A stretch of DNA of 64,000 bases from Cerioporus squamosus. Its lineage: Eukaryota > Basidiomycota > Agaricomycetes > Polyporales > Polyporaceae. Below, piece by piece: positions 35,757 through 48,864 of the stretch. The stretch's first letter is position 1. The number at the start of each line of letters is the position of its first letter. The notes beneath the pieces were generated by a model. It saw only the letters and a program-made list of their open reading frames with translations, had not been told where the DNA came from and searched no databases. The DNA is taken from positions 186,001-250,000 of the forward strand of contig JABYQS010000014.1 of NCBI GenBank assembly GCA_022592435.1, read 5' to 3'. The position numbers and the translations under genes are program-made.

Positions 35757-35860
35757 GTAAGAGAGAGAGAGATATGCGATGGATAGCTGAGCAATGTGCG
35801 AGCGAGAAGAAGAGAGAGAGAGGATAGACGGAAACAAGTGTGTGTGAGTGTGTGTGTGCG
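35757..35860. repeat. GA- and GT-rich simple repeats
   Basis: Two gagagagaga runs (about 35757-35772 and 35810-35823) and a gtgtgtgagtgtgtgtgtg run (about 35837-35858). Confidence 0.6.
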
Positions 35861-36068
35861 GGATTCAGATGTGGGGCGGGATCGGATGGAATGGGAGCTG
35901 TCCGAGGTCTCTATGAGCGAGCAGTAAATCAAGTCCGGTATCGACACGGCCCTCACGCAACGCGATTCACCGTGTCGAGTAACACCTACAGAGAAGAAAA
36001 ACTTGGGAGACTAGCGGTGGAGGACATATGGATGGAAGTGAGCGGGAACGTCACAGCCATGGACATCA

Positions 36069-39000
36069 TCATGTACAGATCATCGGCCGCTCCCGCTCCC
36101 GCTCTCGCGGACGGTGCGTGCTGAGCGACCGGCGCGGGGGCGACATCTCCGCCGCGCTCTGGGACGGGCGGCGCGTGCGCACCTCAAGATGCACCTCGTC
36201 CTCATCCTCGCTCTCCTCGTCCTCGTCCTGGTACCGCTGCGACGTGCTCGGCCCGAGCTCGAACGAGCCGCCATCGCCGCTGCTCGCGTCGAGGTCGACG
36301 TCCTCGTTGAGGATGATCTCGTTCGTCATCGCCGTCGCCCGCCGTCTCCGATGGCGGAAGCTCGAGCTCGAGTCGTCGTCGGCCGAGTCGTACGACGCTT
36401 CTTCGTCGTCGTCGCTCCCGCTCTCGCTCCCGTTGATCGTCTCCTCCGGGTTGTACGTCACCCGCGCGAGCGGGCTCGTCGTCCGGAGCCGCGCAGCGGT
36501 AGGCGCATGCCGCGGGTGTACACTACGATCCTGGTGCGAAGGCTCCGCGACCTCGGCCGCGACGGCTTCTGTCCGGGACAGGATGGCGTGGGCTGCGGAC
36601 ATCGAAGGGCCGATGGACTGGACAGACGACACCGTGCTGAGCAGCGCACTGTTCGGCGCAGACGGTACAGGACTGTGTGCGATACCGCCAGCACCCCACA
36701 TAAGCGTCTCCTCATCCACGTCGTCTCCGCGATCAGCAGAGTACAGCGAGGTCAGGTCCTCGGACGGCCGCACCTGCGCGAACTCGGGCGCGGTCCAGGA
36801 CGCGGCGCGCATCGCCTTGGTGAGCTTCCCGCCCATGCTGATGCTGCTCTGGCGCGACGTGACGTGGCCACTGAGTGCGTCGACGCTGTCGCGCGAAGGT
36901 GGGGCAGTGGCCGGGACGTGGTGCGGTCGGCCGTGCGCTAAAGAGGGGCCGGCCTCGATCATTGGGGAGTTTGTGGAGGACGCATATGACGACTGGCGGT
37001 GCCCGCCGAATATGGAGACCCATCGCATCACCCTGGAACGAGGACGTTCGCTGTCTGGGGACGGGTTGCCGGGCGGATACTCGCTGACAGGAGTCGTAAC
37101 CTGACTTGAACCTACGGGGGAGGGTAAGGGAGAGGCGACACGGCTCGGCTGGGTCGGCACCTGTAGCCCGGTCTCCGTGCTCTTGCTCTTCGATGGACCG
37201 GGTGTAGGCCCGTTGTTCCACATCGCCCACGGCTCGAATGGCTTCCCCGGCTTCGCGCCGATGTCGTTCGTCGATTTGTTCCGCAACAGTTCCTGACGCG
37301 ATGGGCGACGACTCTTGCCTTTCTCGCGGACGGACCCGTGATGGTGGTGGGGGCGACCATGGGAGGGATTCCCAGTGGTTGTCCGGTGACGAGCAAGATG
37401 GACGATGTGTGGCTCGGAATGAACGCCTACATCGTCCTTCTCGTCGTCCTGTTGCCGAGGTGGACGACGGAAGGAACGCTGCGGCTTGACATTCCGCAGC
37501 GTGGAAAGGATCCTGTTGCCTATGCGGGGAAGCCAGCGGAAGCGCACAGACGACATGGCCGAGTTCGTCTCGGCATGCGTAGGCTCGAGTTGGAGATACC
37601 TGGTGAGACGCGTCTCCCGCAGCCAGTCTTCTGGACTGTGGAGGTCACGCGTTATCCAAGGATGTCGCTGCGAAGGGAGGGTGTAAGCTGCATGCGAATG
37701 GCCGTCAGGAAGAACACTTACCTTGACCTGGTCGAGAGTGATCCTCTTCTCACAGTTCTTCTCGAGCAGCCTACTGAGCAAGTCCACTACCTGCGCACCC
37801 TCGGTGTTGGGGAGTGACCGGTAGTCCGTTGGTCGTTTCCCAAGACCCCCGGGGTACCGACCGCCAGTCGGTAGCTGGTCCAGTCCCATCGTCTCGGGCA
37901 CGCTCCAATCCTGCGTCCGTATCACCCGGTAAATCTCATACTCGGTCTTGGCATTGAAGGGAAGGATGCCGAACAACAGCCCATACAGCGTTACACCGAA
38001 CGCCCAGATGTCGATGGCCTTCGTGACCTGAGGGCGTTGGCGCGGGGCCTGTGTCTGTAACTGGAGAGTGGAGGAAGAGTGCGGCGACGTCGGGTTGCTG
38101 CCGAGGGCATCCTCTTCCGAGGCGTCGTAGACAATCTCGGGGGCGAGGAACATCGGGGTCCCCGCTGTCTTGGACAGGTCACTCTCGTCCATCAGTATCG
38201 GGTCGGTGTCGTCATCCTGGAGGTTGCCCTTACCAGCGGCGGCGAGCCGCTGGGCGTAGGAGAACGTGCTGACGCCGAAGTCGCTGATTTTGACTGTGCG
38301 GCGGTCCGCAGTCCAGAGGAGATTGGCAGGCTTGATGTCGCGGTGGATGATCCCTTGATAGTGCACTTGACAGGCGCAGGGAGTCAACTGACTGCGCTAT
38401 GCGCCGCAAGGAAGAAGACCAACGTACAGTACTCAAGGCCCAATATCACGTCCCGACATATTCGCCGTGTCTGGTCCACACGGAGCAGGGGGTTGTCTGA
38501 CTTCGTCCGCCATTTGATCTCGCCGCCACCAAGATACTCCATGACTGTATGCGCGCGGTCAGCAGCACGTCGCACGAGCATACGGGGGAAAAACACATAT
38601 GAGACCCTCTAGCGAGAGACTGCTGCAAGGGAGGTGTATATGCGACTGATGTTGGCAAGGTACGCACCCATGTATATCTTGTCCGTCAAGGGGTCGTCTA
38701 TGACCTCGAGCAAGCGCACGACGTGGGGGTGATTGAGCTTCTTCATGATCGCAATCTCCTTGCGGATCTTGTGCTCTGTGCTCCCGAGCTGGTCGACGAG
38801 GGGAGTGTGAGGAGTACGGGGCAAGTCGGCGTTCCTCCTGAGCTTCTTGAGACGGTCGGTTTTGTTCTTCCGCCGCACGCACTTGACGGCCTGCGTGCAC
38901 GCGCATGCAGAGCGATCTCAGAGACGTTGGGGGAGACAGAAAAGAGAAAGGTGTGCACTGACCACCTCCATGTAGTTCTTGGTTGAGTCCTCGGCGAGAT

Positions 39001-39214
39001 AGACCTCGCCATGCTGCCCCTTCCCGACCCTGAGCCTGAACTCGTACTGGTTTATGATTCTGATGGTGTCGTGTTGCTTGACGGACTCGCTGCGAGATCT
39101 ATGGTGGACTTCGTTGGTGATGACGACGCCCTCTGTGGGGTCGAGGAGGGAGTGCATGCTGCTCCGGTTCCTGGCGGGCCGGTCGCGGGAGGAGGATGCG
39201 ACGGCGTTGGCCAT
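36069..39214 (-). CDS. serine/threonine kinase of the CaMKK/Elm1-Sak1-Tos3 (Ssp1) type
   Basis: Upstream kinase that probably activates Snf1/AMPK or cell-cycle kinases. Exons 38963-39214, 38668-38890, 38428-38544, 37722-38365, 36069-37667 give 944 residues. Kinase subdomains are complete: VGKGQHGEVYLA (P-loop), AVKCV (Lys), LGLEYLHYQGIIHRDIKPAN (catalytic loop), KISDFGVSTFS (DFG), TAGTPMFLAPEIV (activation segment), DIWAFGVTLYGLLFG, HPWITRDL. A loop of about 25 residues precedes Glu of helix C, as in fungal CaMKK-like kinases. The C-terminal half is disordered and rich in Ser/Pro/Arg with acidic stretches, likely regulatory. The frame is intact. Confidence 0.93.
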
Positions 39215-39619
39215 GTCTAGTATGTACAGCGGGGGGCAGCCAGCACGGGCGTCGGGGGCGGGGGCGGGGGCGGGGCAGGGGCGGTCGCGGGCAGAGACGA
39301 GGGGCGAGAGAGACTTGGCCGGATTCCAGACGAGGAATTCTGGTGGTACTCCACAGAGCCATCTCACCCGGCCAGCTACAACCCATAGACGCCCAATCAC
39401 GCCCATCCTGTGCCACCCCCGATTCCCTGTCCCTCTTCCTCCCATCGTCTCCCTAAACCTTTTCTTACATACGCCCCCGCGCGCCCGCCCATGCCCCGCC
39501 GAGCCACGCGCACAGACAGCGCAGATCTGCCACAAATACATTCCACCAGCGTACATCAGTATCACCGAGCCTTCCCAGCCGCGATTCGACCCCGCCGTCG
39601 CCACCTGCGTCCTTCGCCT

Positions 39620-40252
39620 TCACCGCGGGCATGTGCACTTGTCCTCTTCCTTGACAGGCTTCATCACCTACCCGAGTGCAGAACATCAGCAAACAGCCCG
39701 TGAGTACGTCAACGCCACCATGCCGCCGCCCCGCCCCGGCCGCAATCGTCCAGGCTACCCGAACCTTGTCTGCGGCCAAGCCAACGTTCGAAGATCCCCC
39801 AGTACGTGTGCCCCATCTGCACGCAGAGACAGACCTCTGCTCTTTCAAATACCGCCGCCGCCGTACACCCCCGGCGGCGGCAGTCTGGGATCGCACCACG
39901 CCTGGATCCATCCGCCCATCAGGGCCACGCAGACGAGACGAGATGCTCACCGCTTCGACGTGCTGGCCACATCCCTGTAAGGCATAACAAGACGTAATCG
40001 TCAGCTCTCTGCAGTGTGCACACCCCCCACATCGACGTGCCCCTGGGAACGCTGGGAAAGCGAAGGCGCGAACACTGATGGCCACGCTTCCCGCGAACCG
40101 CATCGAGGGGGGGCACGCCGCACGCGGACTCCGGAAATCGCGAAACGACGTCGACGCACCTTCCACGTCGTCTTGCCGCAGCTGTCGCACTTGACGAGGT
40201 AGCACGCGTTCACGGGGGCGCCGCGGGTGTCAGTGAGCTCAACGTAAGCCAT
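39620..40252 (-). CDS. 54-residue zinc-binding protein
   Basis: Exons 40160-40252, 39951-39974, 39620-39667. The protein starts MAYVELTDTRGAPV, then reads KCDSCGKTTWKGCGQHVEAV and ends EEDKCTCPR. The pattern CxxC, C, H, CxC suggests one zinc site. It resembles a family of tiny fungal and bacterial proteins with KCGKTTWKGCGRH-type motifs and no proven role. The middle exon has only 24 bases. The two introns (185 and 283 bases) are much longer than the local norm, so an additional exon or alternative ending cannot be excluded. Confidence 0.75.
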
Positions 40253-41098
40253 GATGATGAGTTCAGGAGCAAGTAGCTTATAAGTGCTAGTGCATCGGAA
40301 TGGGCGATCGGCGGGCGTCGATAATTAGTTATATGTAACCGCCGCACAGACAATTCAGGGCGTACACACCTGATGCGTTTGCAAAGGATCCCTTGCAATC
40401 GAGCTGAAGAGAGAACGTTGTGGAGCTCTGCAACGTTCAGGGGACTCCTTATATGCGTCCGCTGCCCCTCGGGACATCCCTCGGTCGATAAGGTTCATTC
40501 GGAATTTACGGGGGAGCACGGGATTCCGTAGAATAGGTCGTCACTTGTCAGATCAGGTCAGAGCTGCCTCTGTTAGTTGCACTTGGCCTGTAGATCAGAG
40601 CATTACGCAGCGGCGTAATAACCAACAAAGCTAACGGCGGTGGACGAGGAACACGCATTCGCTTGGATCCGCGATGCGGTCTAAAACCACGAGTCAAGCT
40701 GTTCCACGAACGAGGGAACGCTGAGACATAACACACCAAACGCCAAGTTCAAAAAAGCAACCGGATGTCCGTCACAAGCACATTCACTCGGAGCGTCTTC
40801 CGATGGAAGAAGTGAGTCTGAATTCGAGACCAAGAGAGGACGATGCTTCCCAGACCACGGCCCACGATTCCGAACGCTGCGGGGAAAGTAGCTGTGTGGG
40901 CTTAGCGGACCAGCAGCCTAAAACTCACCTGCGACATACACGCTGAAGGCAAGACGCAACGTACTATGCTTAACAGGCCACGAGGCCAAAGCGTCTTTTC
41001 CAGCATGGGCGACATACAACATGGAGACTCGATAAGCGTGACCATAAGCATCGACATCAAATCACATAGCCACTTGTACAACCTCGCGGGCCCGCAGC
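40253..41098. promoter_or_regulatory. intergenic between the zinc protein and uL4
   Basis: Contains the promoter of the zinc-binding protein and the 3' end of uL4. No gene seen. Confidence 0.35.
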
Positions 41099-42505
<1,407 letters not shown>

Positions 42506-43598
42506 TCTTGAGGATAGTCTTGACGGTCTTGATGTTGCCGACGACGCGGACGAGCTTGTGGATATCGAAAAATAAGGTTTGCCAGTTCTGCAGCCTCCCG
42601 GCAAACACGGACAAACATAGGCTCACGTGCCCGGACGCGATCCTACGCTGGGCGCCAACTTGCCTGTCTTCGCGTTCGTTGCAAGTACTGGCAGGCTGGA
42701 CCTTCGCGCTGTACATCGTGTACGCTATCTCGCCTCTATGCTTCAATTGACCAGAAAGAACCCTTTGGGTACATTTCCGATGATACTCTCAGGTGAAATC
42801 GTTCAGGGACACGCTCTATCGTCGCGGCCAAGTGCAGGATGGATTAGTCGCCGCAGACCTGCATGCATGGATCGCTCCCCAGTGGACTCGAGCCAGCAAA
42901 GACAACAACTTCCAGTTCTCAAGCGAGTTCTACCCTTGAACTATCGAGAACGCAGGCCGCAGCGGCTGTCATAGTCCATGTCGCGCATATACGGGAGGAC
43001 GACTGGAGTCTGAGCCTTGTATCATGGCGACAATAGTGCACTCCTTCGTCGTTCTCTATTCTGATCAGTGAAGTGGTTGGCTATAGAGGCCGTCGCAAAT
43101 CTGCATTGGCGCATCCAAGGCGCATCGATTTTGTGCCATCCGACCTTGTCCGACCTGACAATGACTCCCCGGCGTTCCGTGCGGCGTCAGAACATTGCGA
43201 ATTCACGTACGTGAATTTCAATTTCATGTCTATGTGCGAGGAACCTAGAGGCTCGACTATGCATTGTCTCGTCGGGAATCTGACAGCAGGATCGTCGACG
43301 ATATCGCATATGTACGTCAAGCTACAGGCAGCACCGAACCTGCTGGCATACACATCACTTGATGCACGCAGTCCCCAGGGAACGTAGTACAGCACCCCGG
43401 GCCCTTCGTGAGGAACCGCACAGTTATCGGCGATGGTATACAGCGCCAAGGGTAGCTGAGTCACCTCACTTCCGCCTCACGGGAGAGTATTTAATTGGCT
43501 GGAAACGAAGCAGAGGTGGCGTTCCTCTCGTTTCCCAGACCACTGAGACCAGGCCTAACTTATATCTGAACAACTTCCTTCTCACACAGATCCGGCCA
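42506..43598. promoter_or_regulatory. divergent intergenic region between uL4 and the aminotransferase
   Basis: Promoters of both genes must lie here. A 127-codon minus-strand frame at 43081-43464 (starting MTQLPLALYTIADN) has no recognised motif and I do not call it a gene. Confidence 0.35.
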
Positions 43599-45511
43599 AT
43601 GTCGAACGACATTGACACCACGAACACCACGCATGGGGACAATCCGCTGTTGTCGCGAGTACTTCCCAAGTCGTTTTACGACCCGTTCATCTCAGACCTG
43701 ACGAAGCGGCGCATAGAGGATCCAAGTCAGTGCTCGTTGCCTACTGACCTGTGACCTCGTCCCGCTGGACTCACGAATACCTATCTACTCCGGACAGTCC
43801 GCGCCCTCCTGCCACTGGAGGATCGCCCGGGCGTCATCTCTCTGCTCGCAGGAAAGCCAAACGCAGACACATTCCCGATCACATCTCTCCAGTTCACGCT
43901 CCGCGACCCGGTGACGAACGAGGAGGTGCCCGTGTCCTTGAGCGATGCAGACCTCGCTCGCAGCTTGCAGTACAGCGGCAGCAAGGGCATCCCGGATCTC
44001 CTCGATTGGCTCATCGGCTTGCAAGAGTTTAGCCACGGCCGGAAGCGCGGCGAGGGCTGGGATCTCAGCTTTGGTACGGATCTTCAGATCTCATATACAA
44101 GGTGCGCTCATACATGTCTCGTGTCATGTATATGGGAAGGCTAACAATCCATCCCCAAGGCTGTGAATGCAATTCTTAACCCGGGGGACGTCGCATTGAT
44201 TGAGGCACCTGTCTACGCGTACGCGTCTCATATATCAGCTGCGGAGATGATCTTAACCACAAAGTACATAGCGGAGTTATCCCTATGTTTCATGCCATCG
44301 GCGCCGAGATGCTAGGTGTGTACACATAATTGCATGCCCGTGTGCAGGGCCTAGTACGTTGTCTCATCATGTGTCATAGAGGTTGGGGGAGACCAGTACG
44401 GCATCGACGCGAAAGGCTTGCGGGAGACCCTGGATAGCTGGCCTGAAGACAAGCCCAAACCGAAGGTCTTGTACACCGTACCCGTAAGTATTGCCCCCAC
44501 ACTTCAAGCAGGCATGAAATATACTCATTTCTTCTTAGTACGGATGCAATCCCACCGGCGTAACATCGACTCTCGAGCGTCGTCTCGAAGTCCTGGAGCT
44601 CGCGAGGAAGCACGACTTTCTCATACTGGAAGGTACCGCCCTGGAGACTCTGAGACCGGCCCCCACTCCGAATGAACTGATACCCGGTAACAGATGACCC
44701 GTACTATTATCTGTACTTCGGGAATGCACCGCGCCCGCCCTCCTATTTCGAGCTCGAGCGCGACCAGCCCGAAGTAGGACGCGTCATCCGGTTCGACAGC
44801 CTCTCCAAGGTCCTCTCCTCCGGCATGCGTATCGGCTTCGTCTCCGCTCCGCAGCCCATCATTGACGCGATCGTCCTGCATGTGAGCACCAACCACGCAA
44901 CCATGGCCTCTCGTCCTATTTTCGCTGCAGGCTGACATGCGACACGGCACATCCGCAGACCATGAACTCGAACCTGCAACCGCCGACGTTCACACAAGTG
45001 CTCTCCCTGCGCATGCTCAAGTTCTGGGGGTACGACAAGCTCCGGGCGCACGTCGACCGCGTCGCCGAGTTCTACCGCACGAAGCGCGACGTCTTCGAGG
45101 GGCTCATGCGGAAGCACCTCTCCGGCCTCGCAGAGTGGAACACCCCCGAGGCTGGGATGTTCTTCTGGTGCGCGCGATCCTGTCTGCGCCTGCGCTTCCA
45201 GCTGATCCTCATCCTGACTCTAATCATGTTCCTCTTTTAACCCCAGGTTTAAGCTCAAGCTTCCTGCGGAGGGCCCGGGCGCCGCCGACGAAGGGGACTC
45301 GGAGGCGGTCATCCGGACGGAGGCCTTGGAGAATGGAGTCCTTGCGCTCCCCGGGACCGTGTTTCACCCCAGCGGGCGCAAGACGACGTACGTCCGCGCG
45401 TCGTTCAGCTTGCTGCCCGAGGATCAGGTTGAGGAGGCGCTCAGGCGCCTCCGTGGGGTTCTTTTGCGGACTCGAGGGGAAGCGGAAGACACTGGTGCTC
45501 CTGCACTGTGA
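43599..45511 (+). CDS. class I/II aminotransferase (2-aminoadipate/aromatic, Aro8-like)
   Basis: PLP enzyme that probably moves amino groups between aromatic or 2-aminoadipate substrates and 2-oxoglutarate. Exons 43599-43725, 43798-44101, 44160-44218, 44272-44315, 44380-44483, 44539-44632, 44694-44881, 44959-45167, 45247-45511; with one base restored near 44078 it is 464 residues. Visible: SLLAGKPNADTFPI, LQYSGSKGIPDLLDWL, YGCNPTGVT, LEDDPYYYLYFG (PLP-binding Asp and Tyr), FDSLSKVLSSGMRIGFV (Schiff-base Lys), LPGTVFHPSG (Arg region follows at VRASFSLL). The frame break falls in the conserved FGTGSSDLIYKA block, where one G of a GGG run appears to be lost. Confidence 0.92.
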
Positions 45512-45910
45512 ACGTGAATAAGCAATGAATTGACTTAGAGGAGTGATCCGATTCAAGACATGTCCTTGAACGCTGTACGTAGATTGTATACCTTATAGCT
45601 GTATTGAAGGTCTTCGAAACAGGAACTAAGGGTATTCTTGCCTCGACTACGATGTTGTTTAGCCGTTGTGCTGAGGTCTCGTCACGCCATTGAACGCCTT
45701 CCGCAACGCACGAGGAATCACAGGATACTGTCACAATATGCGCGCAAATATATAACACCCAAGAATTATAATACACGCGGACGACGATACAGAGGGCACG
45801 GACGGACTACTACTACGTGTCTATGACTCTACGGTGCGTATAGCAATAAATAAGTCCAAACCCGGCGAGAGACTACGCGGAAGACGACGACGGAGGGCAG
45901 CCTGAGAGAC
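45512..45910. other. convergent 3' ends, no gene seen
   Basis: AT-richer spacer between the aminotransferase and DUF6533 copy 2. Confidence 0.35.
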
Positions 45911-47616
45911 CTAGGCGCTGCCTTCTTCTCTTCGCTCTGAGCGGGAGCCATTATTCAGCTCGAAAGTATCGTCGGACGACGCCGGGAGATCGGGGTTGAT
46001 GATACCTCCAAGGGACGAGATGAAGTTTGGCGTGTCATATGGGTCCCTGGAGGAGTGCAACGGGTCGTCGGGGTCGAGTCTGACGACCGTCTGGCTCGCT
46101 CCCTGCAGTTCAAGGAGGAACCGCGAGATGAGGATGGCTGTGATGCTGCGAGTTGTGAATATTAGTGCGTAAACAGTAGCGTCCCTCTGGATTTCCAGAA
46201 AGTTGGGAAGCGTACGGGGAGGTGAATGCGGTCACATCGCTCACTCCGGTGTCGGAAGTTCCCGCCAGCTGTCAGGGGAGACAGTCATACTTTGCATGCA
46301 GCATGGAGTGGAGCAGAGCGATGAATGCGGCTTACCGCAGTGAGGGAAAAGACGAGGTGAAGGACGTTCAGGATGAACATGACTCTGCCGACAATGGTGT
46401 TTGAGTCCGTCAAATGTCACTTCAGCTCTGTGTCCTGACATACATGAAATATATGGTTCCTATGCATGGGAGTTAGCGGCAGCCAGCGCGTGAGCATACG
46501 TATACCAATGCTGATAAAGAGACGCACCACCACGAAAGAAAGTATCTGACAGTGATAGTCTCCTGGACTGTTGGATATCCCTCAGAGTGCCCCACTGACT
46601 GCTTAGCTTTGTCCAGGTGATGTGGATAAGTAGGATGTCCGCAATGAGGAGTGGTACTCTAGCGACGATCACAACTGTGCGGTCGCGTACTTGAGCATGC
46701 GCCGTTACACATGAATACTAGGCAACCTACGCCTGGTAAAGAGTCAGAACCATTAGTATCGGGTCATGATATCGAGAGTCAAACCTGAAATTGAGTGCCT
46801 CGGTTGTGTCGTCCATCTCCATGCATCCGAACGGTGGGAAGTTCTCTCCAGAGAGCTGATAGCCATACGGAACCTGCGTCACAAATCAGTCAGCACCAGT
46901 CCACATGTAAGACAGAATATCGATTCACTCACCAGATTACTACCAACTGGCGCTAGAGACAAAGCGAGGACGAGTAGTCCGAGCGGCTTGCTCTTGCTCA
47001 GCACATATGCACGGAGGGCGGAGAAGACTTATGGCATTGCAATGCATAAGACACTATGAACTAGTCTGAACTGGAGCATGACTCACCTGCCCCAGGAACG
47101 AACTGCAGTACTCCGAGTGCAGATCCCACCGATGTAAACAAGGAACAACTACGAATGTCAATAGTTACTTAACAATACTCTCCATGAGTCTGTGAGGCTA
47201 TCAACCAACCTCTGGTACTGGTTAGATTTGCATGGCACTAACTGAACCGCTCACCTTGTCCGAAGGGAAAGTTGCAAACTCGACCAACGCCATCACGGAG
47301 ACCGTTATGGAGATCCACTTATTCGCGAAGAACAAGATCGACGCTCCGGTCCGCTTAGCGGTCCAGACGCATGCCACTTCCTGATCAAACGTGATGAAAG
47401 CGTCGTAAATGAAGAGAACTGAGAGAAAACCAGGTCAGATTGACATAGACGAGCTTGCGATGAACGCACCCGCGGCCGCGAGGGCGCAGTACAGCTCAGT
47501 CGAGCTGTTCCGAGGTATCATCAGCCAGCATGACGGGTGGCCTCGAGATGTGCGACGTACAGACTGTCCAATGCGGTCACGGCAGCAGCGGTAGCGGCAT
47601 CTGCGTCGGACGACAT
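45911..47616 (-). CDS. DUF6533 seven-helix membrane protein, copy 2
   Basis: Thirteen exons: 47561-47616, 47470-47504, 47255-47418, 47210-47211, 47087-47148, 46933-47027, 46785-46873, 46731-46732, 46528-46674, 46444-46459, 46336-46384, 46216-46268, 45911-46145, 334 residues. Same architecture as copy 1: VLFIYDAFITFDQEVACVW, LFTSVGSALGVLQFVPGA, LGLLVLALSLAPVGSN, RVPLLIADILLIHITWTKL, VMFILNVLHLVFSLTA, ITAILISRFLLELQG, and a tail matching copy 1 (DPDDPLHSS, FISSLGGIINP). All twelve intron positions match copy 1, including both 2-base exons. The nucleotide sequences have diverged strongly, so the duplication is not recent. Confidence 0.87.
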
Positions 47617-47678
47617 GCTGAAGTCGCAGGAGGACCCAGGGCCGAGGAATGTTGCGTTTCATCTAGGGCACAACCAGG

Positions 47679-47690
47679 CCTTATATATAT
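47679..47690 (-). promoter_or_regulatory. TATA box of DUF6533 copy 2
   Basis: ATATATATAAGG on the minus strand about 65 bases before the start codon, in a core region conserved with copy 1. Confidence 0.6.
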
Positions 47691-47766
47691 CGAGCATGAC
47701 TGTACGGTCAACACAGAAGACACTGATCGTCTGACGCTAATCGAGATACGCACGCATCTGCCACAT

Positions 47767-47925
47767 CTAGGCCCATCGTTTGTCGGGGATAGAAGAGTTC
47801 AAGTGCGAGCACGAGGCAGCACTGCATGCGAACACTCGCAGTTGCTTGACCGGGGGAGTTAAGGAACTTCTTGGTGGTTCAGCCAATCGGGCCGTGGTAG
47901 TCGCAACAACCTGAAGTTCCGCCAT
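47767..47925 (-). CDS. small conserved ORF upstream of DUF6533 copy 2
   Basis: 52 codons starting MAELQVVATTTARLAEPPR and ending CSHLNSSIPDKRWA. Conserved in pattern with 17941-18153 upstream of copy 1. It ends about 75 bases upstream of the TATA box of copy 2, so it is a separate element and not a leader ORF of that transcript. Function unknown. Confidence 0.35.
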   Translation of the reverse strand: MAELQVVATTTARLAEPPRSSLTPPVKQLRVFACSAASCSHLNSSIPDKRWA

Positions 47926-48864
47926 GACGGTTGTCAGCAGTCGGACAAACTAAGTGCCTATCTCGAACTTCGCGCACAGGTGAAATGCGCTGGCACGGGC
48001 GATCGAAGCTGCAATGCCACAAGAGTCCCGAACCTAATAAGTATCGGCGCAACAGTAGTTGGATCAATGATGACCTGCAAATACTTTCAACAATCAGTAC
48101 GAATGAAGGAACCGCTGGCGTCCGCATCATGGGACGGAGAGCAACTGACCTTGCAGAGCTGTACCATATATACTGCTCATCGGGAGCTTCGTACAAGCTC
48201 CGCCCTCGGTGACACGGCCACCGCGGACGGTTGTCGAGAGACACACGAGCACTAGCTTAAAGTTCCCGCCCGTGAGCGATTCACAGTGCCGAACCGCATT
48301 TCAACAGACAACACAATTAGTCCAGGAGGCGTGCATACATGAGATATACCACTGATACAGATCCTGTGGGGAAGGCGATTCGGAGGAGGCTGAGGAGAGA
48401 GAGAAGAGGGAGAACCGGTACCAGATATAATAATCACTTAACAATTCAACGAAAGGACACGCCGGGAAACACGAACAGAACAGGAAGTCGAAACAGAAGT
48501 CGCGAACACCGAAGACGGGGGAGTATGTCTCGTACAACCCGAGCGCGCGGGAGACCAACTCTTGTGTGCAAGAACAGAGGTATCATGGAGAGTGTGTGAC
48601 AGCAGCGCGAAACAGGGAGGCAATACCAATACTAATACGGGAGGCGAGCGACGAGGGATGGGAACGGGAGAGCGCAGGAGAGGGTGAATCAAGAGAGCTG
48701 GTATGTATGCACAGAGGGGGGCAAGGAGCGACGTCAAAGGATCGTGTAGGTGTGGTATGGGGTAGCACGAGGAGAGACCGAAGGAGCGTGGGCGTTGATC
48801 GTGGACACAGACGTGGAGTATCAGGCGAGACGAGACAAAGACAAGGAGAGGGGTTAGGCGTCGT
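47926..48864. other. intergenic, left part duplicated from the 18.2-18.4 kb region
   Basis: Up to about 48180 the sequence resembles 18154-18440. The rest is G/A-rich on the plus strand and leads into the RasGAP 3' end. No gene seen. Confidence 0.35.

Larger units (their letters stand above)
34730..36068. other. convergent 3' region rich in simple repeats
   Basis: No gene seen between the ends of the coiled-coil and kinase genes. It contains TC-rich and GA/GT-rich simple repeats, listed separately. Confidence 0.4.

Noticed and set aside
43081..43464. 127-codon minus-strand ORF between uL4 and the aminotransferase
   Set aside because: No family motif, no convincing splice or promoter context; kept only as a note.
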